Source: JABFSC01 sp031389045
GTDB taxonomy: Bacteria; Desulfobacterota; Binatia; Bin18
NCBI GenBank assembly: GCA_031389045.1
Contig: JANMSE010000580.1
Coordinates: 1 to 17,513, forward strand
Direction of reading: 5' to 3'
Length of the DNA stretch: 17,513 nt
The translations under genes and the position numbers were made by a program. The stretch's first letter is position 1. Each line of letters opens with the position of its first letter. The notes beneath the pieces are model-generated. The model saw only the letters and a program-made list of their open reading frames with translations, ran no database searches and had not been told where the DNA came from. This document shows positions 7,201 through 13,365 of this stretch, piece after piece.

Positions 7201-7964
7201 GGGAAGCGTTACGCTACGCCCGCGAGCTGGGACATCCCTTTAGCGAAGCGTTTGCCCTGCACGATGAAGTGTTCATCCACCAACTTTCCGACAACGTTCC
7301 AGCGGTGCGTGCGGAAGTCGAAGTCTTGTTGGCGCTCGCCCGCGAACACGGCTTTCAACACTGGGAGTTAGCAGCACATGGCCTGCGCGGATGGGCACTT
7401 GCGCGAGAGGGAGAAAGTGTCGTCGGTCTCGGACTGATGCGCGAGGGCTCTGGAGTCAGACAGAACATGGGTTCGAACCTGCGGATGCCGTATCATCATG
7501 CCCGGATGGCCGAATTGTATGGCCAAGCGGAGCGACCAGAAGAAGGGTCAAATCAACTCGAAAAGGCTTTGAGCATTATGACAACCACGGGCGAACGCTG
7601 GTGGGAAGCGGAAATCTATCGGCTCAAAGGAACGCTTACGCTACAAAAAGGGGCTAGGGGCTGGGAACTAGGGGCTGGCGAAGAAGTAAGTCAAAAGTCA
7701 AAAATTACCGATCCCCGACCCCTGACCCCCGACCCCCAAGGCGAAGCCGAAGCGTGTTTCCTCAAAGCCCTCGAAGTTTCTCGCCATCAGCAGGCGAAGT
7801 CACTGGAACTGCGTGCAACGATGAGCCTCGCGCGTCTCTGGCAGCAACAAGGAAAGCACCACGAAGCGCACACGATGTTATCCGACATCTACAATTGGTT
7901 CACCGAAGGGTTTGATACGAAGGACTTGCAAGAAGCGAAGGCCTTGCTGGCGAAATTGTCCTGA
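4215..7964 (+). CDS. OmpR-type winged helix - class III nucleotide cyclase - STAND-like ATPase - TPR regulator
   Basis: This 1249-residue multidomain signalling protein has its domains in this order. A Trans_reg_C winged helix spans about 6-102 (ends in VHRRGYRFIG). A class III cyclase homology domain spans about 131-295, with metal-binding D140 and D183 and the transition-state pair N243 and R247. An AAA/STAND ATPase follows, with Walker A GEPGIGKTT (377-385) and Walker B LLLEDLQWCD (D525). From about 750 to the end it is helical and TPR-like. The purine-selecting positions carry D179 and R236 rather than the Lys/Asp of adenylate cyclases or Glu/Cys of guanylate cyclases, so the nucleotide used is uncertain. 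Low-complexity inserts made of heptamer repeats occur at residues about 312-347, 392-427 and 1145-1175. The ATG at 4215 has agagga five bases upstream. A likely role is a signal-gated transcription factor that may make a cyclic nucleotide. A paralogue tail lies at 3-194. Confidence 0.92.
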   Translation: MQTEQQLTFDRYRLDLASEQLWCGSEEILLPGKAFALLHYLVEHAGQLVTKAELFAALWPGTAVTDSALTFCIVELRKALGDNAKAPRFIETVHRRGYRFIGPLSTLQGQTTATIERGHQQGAEGGQEVERKLMAILSADVQGYSRLMSADEVATVRTLTAYREVLTALIHRHRGRVVDTPGDNLLAEFGSVVNAVEGAVAIQRALTERNAKLTPERRMEFRIGINVGDVMVEGERIYGDGVNIAARLEGLAEAGGLCIAGTVYDQIKNKVALAYEYLGERTVKNIAEPVRVYRVTWESEGRAAPAPATTQPVVSREEKNQKAKGKNQKAKVEDLPPAPSPQHPAPMLVGRETELAQLHSWLDKALSGARQIVFVTGEPGIGKTTLLEAFLFGVRSREEFGVTKSLKSKVQGPKSPNTDPRTPSPEPWFAWGQCIEQYGSGEPYMPILEALGRLCREPDGERLIAVLQQHAPTWLVQMPALLGTSELAALQRELQGTTHERMLREMSEGIEIMTQQRPLILLLEDLQWCDYSTLVLVAALARRPERARFLLIGTYRSSDLLSPDHPLKSGIQELRIHDLCTELALPPLSQDDIATYLRNRFAGRALPPMLPHVLYRRTEGHPFFLVTVVDDLVTQGLLVQTEQQVLVHGDIDAIVQQIPDSIRLLLTHQADRLLPLECWVLEAASVIGAEFATASLAAALEMDSEEVEEWCAGLAARQLFLRPAGFSEWPDGTASERYRFVHALYQQLWHERTGMIRRQRWHYRIAERHEVAYRNRTEEIAAELAVHFEQARDYARATRYLAQAAEGAIRRCAHEEAVSHLTKSLELLRTLPDTPARTQQELALHTTLGISLQAIRGYGNPLVEQAYAQARALSARVQEPEQLFRVLFGLCQLHVVRAEYSIARTLGDQLLSLAQRSHNPALLTEAHGLVGVTLFHLGEIGAAQSHFEEGMAVYDPAHHRSLAKTYSQDPWVACRSYSAHVFWLLGYRDQAFTRVREALRYARELGHPFSEAFALHDEVFIHQLSDNVPAVRAEVEVLLALAREHGFQHWELAAHGLRGWALAREGESVVGLGLMREGSGVRQNMGSNLRMPYHHARMAELYGQAERPEEGSNQLEKALSIMTTTGERWWEAEIYRLKGTLTLQKGARGWELGAGEEVSQKSKITDPRPLTPDPQGEAEACFLKALEVSRHQQAKSLELRATMSLARLWQQQGKHHEAHTMLSDIYNWFTEGFDTKDLQEAKALLAKLS
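5149..5254 (+). repeat. in-frame heptamer repeats, cyclase-ATPase linker
   Basis: Three successive heptamer tracts lie inside the coding sequence. They are cagtagt/cagtagg (5149-5162), five caaaagg-type units (5175-5209) and five cccccag/cccctag-type units (5220-5254). They encode a lysine/glutamine-rich stretch followed by a proline-rich one, just before the ATPase domain begins at MLVGRE. The first tract is the reverse complement of the heptamer in the leuC-leuD gap; the last is the reverse complement of the tract at 7649-7676. Confidence 0.85.
5388..5494 (+). repeat. in-frame heptamer repeats just after Walker A
   Basis: ttcggag and tgcggag (5388-5401) start the tract. From 5432 to 5494 nine heptamers follow without interruption: aaagtcc, aaggtcc twice, aaagtct, cccaata, then ccgaccc-type units. 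The encoded stretch is KSLKSKVQGPKS followed by TDPRTPSPEP. It sits between the Walker A helix and FAWGQC, a place where STAND ATPases normally have a short loop. The words gagttcggagt and gtccaaagtct recur in the leuC-leuD gap. Confidence 0.85.
7649..7738 (+). repeat. in-frame heptamer repeats within the TPR region
   Basis: Four aggggct-type units (7649-7676) are followed, after a short gap, by seven heptamers from 7690: gtcaaaa twice, attaccg, atccccg, acccctg, acccccg and acccccaa. They encode KGARGWELGAG and then TDPRPLTPDPQ, between two TPR-like helices. Composition again moves from lysine-containing to proline-rich, as in the two other tracts of this gene. Confidence 0.85.
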
Positions 7965-8010
7965 CGCTGCCCGTTCCTCGTCGTAACAACCAACAATGTA
8001 CGCGACCGCA

Positions 8011-8442
8011 TTACAGATCTTGCGGTGGATGTACTCTCATGCCTACCCAAAGAGCGCGAGCCCCGACAATGAGCGCATCATTCAACCTCAGTGCGGCAAC
8101 GGTTGCGCGTCCGGTTGCCGTCTGTGCAATGATTTCTATGCCATCAGTACTCCACACAAAATGTTCACTCCAACGTTGCCGTCGCGGATTGAAGAGCGCA
8201 ACTTCTGTCCCTGATGTTGGGTCGAGAGCGTGAGTGCGTGCATGCTTATGCCCGTTACACGCCACACAGGCCAAGCACAGGTTGTCGAGGGTCGTGGCTC
8301 CATCCCGAGAGCGAGGGATAATATGATCGGTCTGACAGCGAATACCGCTCAACGCTTCGGACGTCAGACAGTACTCGCAACGGCCCTTCGCCCGTTCACG
8401 AACAGCGTTGCGTAATGCTTCGGAGACCTCAACTCCGGCCAT
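8011..8442 (-). CDS. HNH endonuclease
   Basis: This is a 143-residue HNH/His-Me finger nuclease. Zinc-binding pairs are C22-x-x-C25 and C59-x-x-C62. The catalytic core is DH at 39-40 in TDHIIPRS, then N54 in LDNL, ending with CNGHK. After the core, a conserved-looking tail carries FNPRRQRWSEHF and TGRATVAALRLN. This tail is what I associate with a family of stand-alone HNH proteins common in cyanobacteria and other environmental bacteria; the substrate is not known. Its ATG lies inside the end of the upstream gene (14-base overlap) and has no clear ribosome-binding site, so translation is probably coupled to that gene. It is convergent with the big regulator, whose stop lies 46 bases away. 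Confidence 0.88.
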   Translation of the reverse strand: MAGVEVSEALRNAVRERAKGRCEYCLTSEALSGIRCQTDHIIPRSRDGATTLDNLCLACVACNGHKHARTHALDPTSGTEVALFNPRRQRWSEHFVWSTDGIEIIAQTATGRATVAALRLNDALIVGARALWVGMRVHPPQDL

Positions 8443-8863
8443 GATCTGCTACGTCAATCTCCGCCGCCAGAGGAACACGGTGTCCCCGCTGGGCAAGAAT
8501 GGCGAGAGCCTTCGCCCGACGCAAGACTGACCGGTGGTACGCGGCGATCAGACCACGCTGCTCAGCTTCCTCAGCTCGCGTCAAGTCACGTTCCCCAGCC
8601 TCGGTATTGAGCTGATTGAGGCGATACTCTTCCGTTGGAGAGAAGGAGGGTGCAGTAGCGGCCCACAATGCCTCATCACTGAAGAGATGCATCGCCGCCA
8701 GTTCACTCGCGGTGTCGGGCGGTAGGGTGGGTGCCACCGGCAGCGCGGCTTCCAAACTCGTGATCGTCACGTCTTCTACTGAACGATGAGTGAGATCCGC
8801 GGCGCGTTTGAGTTTCTGAAAGAGTGACTCAGGAATATGAACAGCTATTGTCGTATCTGCCAT
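8429..8863 (-). CDS. RHH-like small protein, partner of the HNH gene
   Basis: The protein has 144 residues of no named family I can assign. The first 40 read as a beta strand and two helices: TTIAVHIPESLFQKLKRAAD, then THRSVEDVTITSLEAAL. This resembles ribbon-helix-helix (CopG/Arc-like) DNA-binding domains. The rest is charged and helical, with LTRAEEAEQRGLIAAYHRSVLRRAKALAIL near the end and a closing RGHRVP motif. I recall similar proteins placed before HNH genes of the same type. Overlap with the HNH start is 14 bases, so the two form one translational unit. A DNA-binding autoregulator or antitoxin-like partner is an inference. The ATG at 8863 is preceded by a weak agaagag. Confidence 0.75.
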   Translation of the reverse strand: MADTTIAVHIPESLFQKLKRAADLTHRSVEDVTITSLEAALPVAPTLPPDTASELAAMHLFSDEALWAATAPSFSPTEEYRLNQLNTEAGERDLTRAEEAEQRGLIAAYHRSVLRRAKALAILAQRGHRVPLAAEIDVADHGRS

Positions 8864-8910
8864 TGGCTTCTCTTCTATGGTGCTTGTCTTTTGCTGACCG
8901 CTAACTGCTC

Positions 8911-9750
8911 TTATACCTTCGGCATCACCTGCGTGGCAAACCGTTCAACACCACGCCGAAACGTATCCGCATCTGGATAGCGACCGAGACCGAGCACGTA
9001 ATAGTTCGCTCCGGCATCACGATAGGCGGAGATACGGTCGATCATACTGGCCGTGCCGCCTTCACCCTCACGAATCATACCGCCGACAATGATCTCAGGC
9101 ACCGCGCGCCCGCGTTTGGTCGCTTCTTCACGCAGGTAGCCGCCAATCTGAGTCAGCTCGTCGGGTTTGAGGCCAATCGGGTAATATGCCTCGCCAAACT
9201 GGAGGGTCCGTTCCAGTGCCTTGGGGCCACTGCCGCCAACCCAGATTGGTGGTCGTGCCGGACGTGGCGCGAATACGAATGGCGGGAACTTCACCAGTTT
9301 GCCATCATACGCATTCACATCATTCGCGAACAACGTGTGGAGAATCTGCAACGTTTCATCCGTAAGCGCGCCGCGTTTGCGAGGATCGACCCCAAGCACT
9401 TCAAACTCTGGCCGCATCCACCCAACTCCCGCACCGAGAATGATCCGCTCACCGGAGAGTTCTTGCAGTGTCGCGAGTTGTTTGGCCATGAGCACGGCGG
9501 GACGATACGGAATCACCAGCACGGAAATGCCCAGACGAATGCGGGTCGTGATCCCGGCGAGGTAGCCCAGCGTCATCAAGGGCTCAAGATACCGACCACC
9601 AGACCCCTCCGTTTGGTCGGGCGGGATGGCGAGATGATCGACGACGAACGCGGCATCAAAGCCCGCGTCTTCCACCGCGCGGGCGCAGGCGGCGATGGTG
9701 GCACGAGTCGATTGCGGACCCATGTTGCGAATGACGACGCCAAACTTCAT
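8911..9750 (-). CDS. LLM-class (luciferase-like) F420-dependent oxidoreductase
   Basis: This is a TIM-barrel flavin/F420 oxidoreductase of 279 residues. Recognisable stretches are MKFGVVIRNMGP at the start, DAGFDAAFVVDHL, TRIRLGISVLVIPYR, LSGERIILGAGVGWMRPEFEVLG and PPIWVGGSGPKALERT. These are the standard blocks of the family, close to the Rv2161c-like group of putative F420-dependent enzymes. Whether it uses F420 or FMN cannot be settled, and the substrate is unknown. The ATG at 9750 has aggag at good spacing and overlaps the stop of the upstream small gene by four bases (9747-9750), so the two are translationally coupled. The gene downstream (RHH-like) begins 47 bases later on the same strand. 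Confidence 0.9.
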   Translation of the reverse strand: MKFGVVIRNMGPQSTRATIAACARAVEDAGFDAAFVVDHLAIPPDQTEGSGGRYLEPLMTLGYLAGITTRIRLGISVLVIPYRPAVLMAKQLATLQELSGERIILGAGVGWMRPEFEVLGVDPRKRGALTDETLQILHTLFANDVNAYDGKLVKFPPFVFAPRPARPPIWVGGSGPKALERTLQFGEAYYPIGLKPDELTQIGGYLREEATKRGRAVPEIIVGGMIREGEGGTASMIDRISAYRDAGANYYVLGLGRYPDADTFRRGVERFATQVMPKV

Positions 9751-10049
9751 TGGGATTCTCCTGCTTCGTTGTCGAACAGCCGCTCGGCTAACGCTTCGGC
9801 GATCTCGGCCTGACTATCCTGGTTTTCACGAAAGAGATCATACGCGATATTCATCAACATCTTGGCGAGCACTTCCCGTTGCACGAGATTCAGCGCGACG
9901 GTGTCCGGGTGCGTGTCCAAGTGCGCGATCAACGCCTCCATGACACGCGTGCCCGAATCGTTCTCCTGCCGGGCCAAGCGACTCCCCGCCATGTCAGCGG
10001 CTCGCGCCAGCAGCTCGCATTCCTCTAGAGTCAGAGCGTAACTCGCCAT
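9747..10049 (-). CDS. hypothetical helical protein coupled to the LLM oxidoreductase
   Basis: The 100-residue product is almost entirely predicted helix, with no cysteine pair, signal peptide or membrane segment. Visible blocks are LTLEECELLARAADMAG, then MEALIAHLDTHPDTVALNLVQREVLAKMLMNIAYDLF, then an acidic tail ending DNEAGESQ. I do not recognise a family. The stop overlaps the start of the LLM oxidoreductase in a four-base ATGA junction, which argues that it is a real gene and functionally linked to that enzyme. The ribosome-binding site is poor (acaggt). leuD ends 54 bases upstream on the same strand, with a heptamer repeat in the gap. Confidence 0.72.
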   Translation of the reverse strand: MASYALTLEECELLARAADMAGSRLARQENDSGTRVMEALIAHLDTHPDTVALNLVQREVLAKMLMNIAYDLFRENQDSQAEIAEALAERLFDNEAGESQ

Positions 10050-10060
10050 ACCTGTACCAT

Positions 10061-10081
10061 TGCGGAATGCGGATTGCGGAA
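10061..10081. repeat. three tandem heptamers in the leuD-hypothetical gap
   Basis: tgcggaa, tgcggat and tgcggaa run from 10061 to 10081 in the 54-base gap after leuD. The tgcgga core is also seen at 5395-5400 inside the big regulator. Confidence 0.75.
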
Positions 10082-10103
10082 TCCGTATCCCGCGGTTTGG
10101 TGA

Positions 10104-10724
10104 TTACTGGAGATCGGCGAATAGCCACGGCGCTTCTTGTTTGCGCCGTTGTTCGTACGCGGTGATCTCGGCCTCATGGGTCAGCGTGATGCCGATTTCA
10201 TCAAGCCCCTTGAGCAGAGATTCCTTGCGGAACGGATCAATGTCGAAATGGAATGTCGCTCCAGATGGCGAAGTGACGGTCTGCGACGCGAGATCAACCG
10301 TCACCTGCGCGCCGACCTGGGCCTCGACTTCGGTGAACAACTGGGAGACTTCCTCCGGCTTGAGCACGACTGGCAGCATGCCATTCTTGAAGCAGTTGTT
10401 GAAAAAGATGTCGGCGTAACTCGGCGCGATGAGACAACGGAACCCGTAATCCATCAACGCCCACGGGGCATGTTCGCGCGACGAGCCACAGCCGAAATTG
10501 TCGCGCGTGAGCAACACGGTCGCGCTTTGGTAGCGTGCCTGATTGAGAAAAAACGTGCGGTCGCCTTTGCCATCCACGCCGTAGCGCCAGTCCGAGAACA
10601 GTCCTTCGCGCATGCCGGTCCGCTTAATGGTCTTGAGATATTGCTTGGGAATGATCTGGTCCGTATCGACGTTGGTCCGGTCGAGGGGAGCAACGAGTCC
10701 TTTATGTTTTGTGAATGCGTCCAT
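10104..10724 (-). CDS. leuD: 3-isopropylmalate dehydratase small subunit
   Basis: LeuD forms the swivelling domain of isopropylmalate isomerase with LeuC, converting 2- to 3-isopropylmalate in leucine biosynthesis. Diagnostic stretches are NVDTDQIIPKQYL near the start, NFGCGSSREHAPWAL (substrate-binding loop) and SYADIFFNNCFKNGMLPV. The length of 206 residues is typical for the bacterial type. I chose the ATG at 10724, since aaggag lies seven bases upstream of it; the TTG two codons earlier would be only one base from that site. It follows leuC by 154 bases, longer than usual for this pair, because a heptamer array occupies part of the gap. The complete active-site loop argues for a functional enzyme. 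Confidence 0.97.
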   Translation of the reverse strand: MDAFTKHKGLVAPLDRTNVDTDQIIPKQYLKTIKRTGMREGLFSDWRYGVDGKGDRTFFLNQARYQSATVLLTRDNFGCGSSREHAPWALMDYGFRCLIAPSYADIFFNNCFKNGMLPVVLKPEEVSQLFTEVEAQVGAQVTVDLASQTVTSPSGATFHFDIDPFRKESLLKGLDEIGITLTHEAEITAYEQRRKQEAPWLFADLQ

Positions 10725-10782
10725 GTGCAAGCTCCTTAGGAGAACGTGAAACGTAAATAGGTCTAAGAAGAATCCTCTCAGT

Positions 10783-10866
10783 TGGGAGTTCGGAGTTTCA
10801 GGAAGTCCAAAGTCTTTCTACTGGCTACTGAATGCTGACTACTGACTACTGACTACTGACTACTTT
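10783..10866. repeat. heptamer repeat array between leuC and leuD
   Basis: From 10818 to 10866 there are seven contiguous heptamers: ctactgg, ctactga, atgctga, ctactga three times, and ctacttt. Before them, 10783-10817 contains gggagttcggagt and gtccaaagtct, two words that also occur inside the big regulator (about 5409-5460). No open frame or clear hairpin is associated. Confidence 0.88.
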
Positions 10867-10878
10867 CTTCTTACGTGT

Positions 10879-12282
10879 TTAGTTCCACGTCCGTATATCA
10901 ACAAAATGTCCGGCGATCGCCGCCGCCGTCGCCATTGCTGGGGAGACCAGATGCGTGCGGCCACCCTTGCCTTGGCGTCCCTCGAAGTTGCGGTTGCTGG
11001 TCGAGGCGCACCGTTCGCCTGGTTGCAACACGTCGGCATTCATCGCCAAACACATCGAACAACCCGGCTCGCGCCACTCAAACCCCGCTTCCTTGAGGAT
11101 TTTGTCGAGTCCTTCTTTTTCCGCTTGTTGCTTCACTAAGCCAGAGCCTGGGACCACCATCGCCTTGACGGTCGAGGCGACTTTCTTCCCTTTGGCATAT
11201 TGAGCCGCAGTGCGAATGTCCTCAATGCGACCGTTGGTGCAGGAACCAATAAAGACACGGTCAATTGTAATGTCCATGATCGGCGTGCCCGCCGTGAGTC
11301 CCATGTACTCCAGCGCGCGTTCGGTCGCTTCTCTCTGTTGCGAAGTGGGCATGGCCGCGGGGTCTGGCACCTTGCCGTTGATGTCGGTGACCATGCCTGG
11401 ACTCGTGCCCCAGGTGACTTGGGGAATGATGTCTTCCGCTCGTAGTTCTACGACCTGGTCAAATTTCGCCCCTGGGTCACTGGGTAGTTGCTTCCATGCC
11501 GCGACCGCGCGATCAAACATCGCGCCTTGAGGAGAGAGCGGCAGGCCACGCAAATACGCGAAAGTCGTGTCATCTGGCGCCACCATGCCCGCGCGCGCGC
11601 CGGCTTCAATGGACATATTGCACAGCGTCATCCGTCCTTCCATTGACAGCGCACGAATCGCCGAGCCGGTGTATTCGATCACATATCCCGTGCCGCCCGC
11701 CGTGCCGATCTTGCCGATGACCGCGAGAATGATGTCCTTGGCGTTACACCGCGCGGGGAGCGTGCCTTCCACGCGGACTTCCATTGTTTTCGCCGGGCGT
11801 TGCACTAAGCATTGGGTCGCGAGGACATGCTCGACTTCACTGGTGCCGATGCCAAAAGCGAGCGCACCGAATGCCCCATGCGTGGCGGTGTGCGAGTCGC
11901 CACACACAATCGTCGTTCCCGGCAGCGTGAAGCCTTGTTCCGGTCCGATGATATGGCAAATCCCTTGACGGATGTCATTCATGTCGAACAGGGGGATACC
12001 GGTGGCCTGACAATTCTCGCGGAGGGTATCGACTTGTTTGGCGGCGACGAGGTCCGCGATGGGTTTGTCGCGGTCGGTCGTGGGGACGTTATGATCGGGC
12101 ACGGCGAGCGCCGCGTGGGTGCGACGAGGCAGACGGCCCGCGAGTTGCAATCCCTCGAATGCCTGTGGGGAGGTCACTTCGTGGACGAGGTGACGGTCAA
12201 CATAGAGGAGCACGGTGCCGTCCGGTTCCGTCCAAACAATATGTGACTCCCAAATCTTTTCGAACATGGTCTTTGCCGCCAT
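10879..12282 (-). CDS. leuC: 3-isopropylmalate dehydratase large subunit
   Basis: LeuC carries the [4Fe-4S] cluster of isopropylmalate isomerase. The three ligands are C348 in FIGSCTNGR and C408 and C411 in GCSMC, which matches the ligand spacing of characterised LeuC proteins. Other landmarks are VPDHNVPTTDRD and GDSHTATHGAFGALAFGIG. The frame is open to 12360, but the correct start is the ATG at 12282 (MAAKTMFEKIW): it has aaggag five bases upstream, and the resulting 467 residues is the normal length, whereas the extra 26 residues upstream look non-coding. It is the first gene of a minus-strand series with leuD. The region upstream, 12283-12488, is shared with the divergent cnoX-like gene. 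Confidence 0.97.
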   Translation of the reverse strand: MAAKTMFEKIWESHIVWTEPDGTVLLYVDRHLVHEVTSPQAFEGLQLAGRLPRRTHAALAVPDHNVPTTDRDKPIADLVAAKQVDTLRENCQATGIPLFDMNDIRQGICHIIGPEQGFTLPGTTIVCGDSHTATHGAFGALAFGIGTSEVEHVLATQCLVQRPAKTMEVRVEGTLPARCNAKDIILAVIGKIGTAGGTGYVIEYTGSAIRALSMEGRMTLCNMSIEAGARAGMVAPDDTTFAYLRGLPLSPQGAMFDRAVAAWKQLPSDPGAKFDQVVELRAEDIIPQVTWGTSPGMVTDINGKVPDPAAMPTSQQREATERALEYMGLTAGTPIMDITIDRVFIGSCTNGRIEDIRTAAQYAKGKKVASTVKAMVVPGSGLVKQQAEKEGLDKILKEAGFEWREPGCSMCLAMNADVLQPGERCASTSNRNFEGRQGKGGRTHLVSPAMATAAAIAGHFVDIRTWN

Positions 12283-12408
12283 ACGGGCTCCTTTGGATGA
12301 AAAATGAAAACTGATATGCGGCCCTACATTTCGCAGATTTACCGGAAACTGGCAAGGCACGGCGCGAACATAGAAGCCCGCGCGTGGCTATGCTACAAGG
12401 CCCCTGAC

Positions 12409-12447
12409 GGAGCGACCGCGAGCGGCGAATCGCCGCGAAGCGCTCCG
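12409..12447. promoter_or_regulatory. nested hairpin in the leuC-cnoX divergent region
   Basis: The outer arms ggagcg (12409-12414) and cgctcc (12441-12446) enclose a perfect inner stem, gcggcg-aat-cgccgc (12422-12436). It lies in the leader of the plus-strand thioredoxin-like gene, 40-80 bases before its start. It is GC-rich and has no T-tract, so it could be a repetitive palindrome or an RNA leader structure. The role is not known. Confidence 0.55.
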
Positions 12448-12450
12448 CCT

Positions 12451-12465
12451 TGAGTCATTGACTCA
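12451..12465. promoter_or_regulatory. dyad tgagtca-t-tgactca upstream of cnoX-like gene
   Basis: A perfect 7-bp inverted repeat centred at 12458 is followed by a further half-site, tgactc, at 12470-12475. It ends 23 bases before the ATG and directly precedes the ggagga ribosome-binding site. Such a compact dyad could be an operator or a small hairpin masking the site. No regulator is identified. Confidence 0.45.
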
Positions 12466-12488
12466 TCGTTGACTCGGAGGAGACCCGC

Positions 12489-13349
12489 ATGAACGAATGG
12501 ACTATCGACGTGTCGGAACAAGACTTTGAACAAACCGTGGTGGCACGCTCTCACGAAGTGCCGGTGGTGATCGACTTTTGGGCCCCGTGGTGCGGTCCCT
12601 GTCGCGCCATTGGTCCGGTGCTGGAAAAGGTGGCGGAGGAGCAGGAAGGCAAGTTTATTCTCGCCAAGGTCAATGTCGATGAGAATCCGACGTTGTCACA
12701 GGCGTTCGCGATTCGCAGCATTCCGGCGGTGAAAGCAGTGCGAAACGGCGCGATCGTCAGCGAATTTCTGGGGGCACAGCCTGAGCCCAGTATCCGGCAG
12801 TTCATTGAGCAACTGCTACCGTCCGAAGCCGATGTGTTGGCGCTGGAAGGGGCCCGGTTGGAAGAAGCCGGCAAGCTGCAAGGCGCGGAGAGCATCTACC
12901 GCGCGGCCCTATCCAAAGCGGCGAATCACCCACACGCGTTGCTCGGGCTCGCTCGTGTGCTGGTGCAGCGAGAGGAAGACGCGGAAGCGCTCTTGTTACT
13001 GAGCCGCGTGCCGCTGGGCACACCGGAGCAAGCGGCGGCCCAGCAACTGACCGCGCAACTGCGACTCAAGCAAAGTGGCGCGAAGGCCGATGATGAGAAG
13101 CAATATCGCGCGCGGCTCGCGGAGAATGCCGATGACATTGAGGCCCGTTTTGAATTGGCGCAAATTCTGGCCGCGGTTGGACGCTACGAGGAAGCCTTGA
13201 ACGCACTGCTGCTCGTGGTCAAAAAAGATCGCACGTTCCGCGACGACGGCGCACGCAAAGCCATCCTGGAGATTTTCGAGGTCGTGGGCCAGCGCAGTGA
13301 GCTGGCGGAACATTATCGTGGGGAGTTGGCGAAGATATTGTTCAGTTAA
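12489..13349 (+). CDS. cnoX: thioredoxin-TPR chaperedoxin, CnoX/YbbN-like
   Basis: The N-terminal thioredoxin domain (about 1-110) has WCGPC with C35 and C38 and cis-proline P79 in SIPAV. From about 115 on, the protein is helical with TPR-like repeats (for example EEAGKLQGAESIYRAAL and ALNALLLVVKKD). The length of 286 residues matches the YbbN/CnoX family. These proteins hold unfolding clients, form mixed disulfides under oxidative stress, and pass clients to GroEL and DnaK. E. coli CnoX lacks a CxxC pair, whereas this protein keeps CGPC, so thiol reductase activity is expected. The ATG has ggagga at good spacing. The small zinc-finger gene begins 16 bases after its stop, so they probably share a transcript. 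Confidence 0.9.
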   Translation: MNEWTIDVSEQDFEQTVVARSHEVPVVIDFWAPWCGPCRAIGPVLEKVAEEQEGKFILAKVNVDENPTLSQAFAIRSIPAVKAVRNGAIVSEFLGAQPEPSIRQFIEQLLPSEADVLALEGARLEEAGKLQGAESIYRAALSKAANHPHALLGLARVLVQREEDAEALLLLSRVPLGTPEQAAAQQLTAQLRLKQSGAKADDEKQYRARLAENADDIEARFELAQILAAVGRYEEALNALLLVVKKDRTFRDDGARKAILEIFEVVGQRSELAEHYRGELAKILFS

Positions 13350-13365
13350 GGGATGGAAATCGCCG

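Noticed and set aside
7965..8010. Terminator between the convergent regulator and HNH genes
   Set aside because: I looked for a GC-rich stem with a T-tract in the 46-base gap and found none.
10137..10739. 200-residue open frame on the plus strand
   Set aside because: It is antisense to leuD, a clear gene; long shadow frames are common at this GC content.
12283..12360. N-terminal extension of leuC to 12360
   Set aside because: The ATG at 12282 has a strong ribosome-binding site and gives the normal length; the extension has no resemblance to LeuC.
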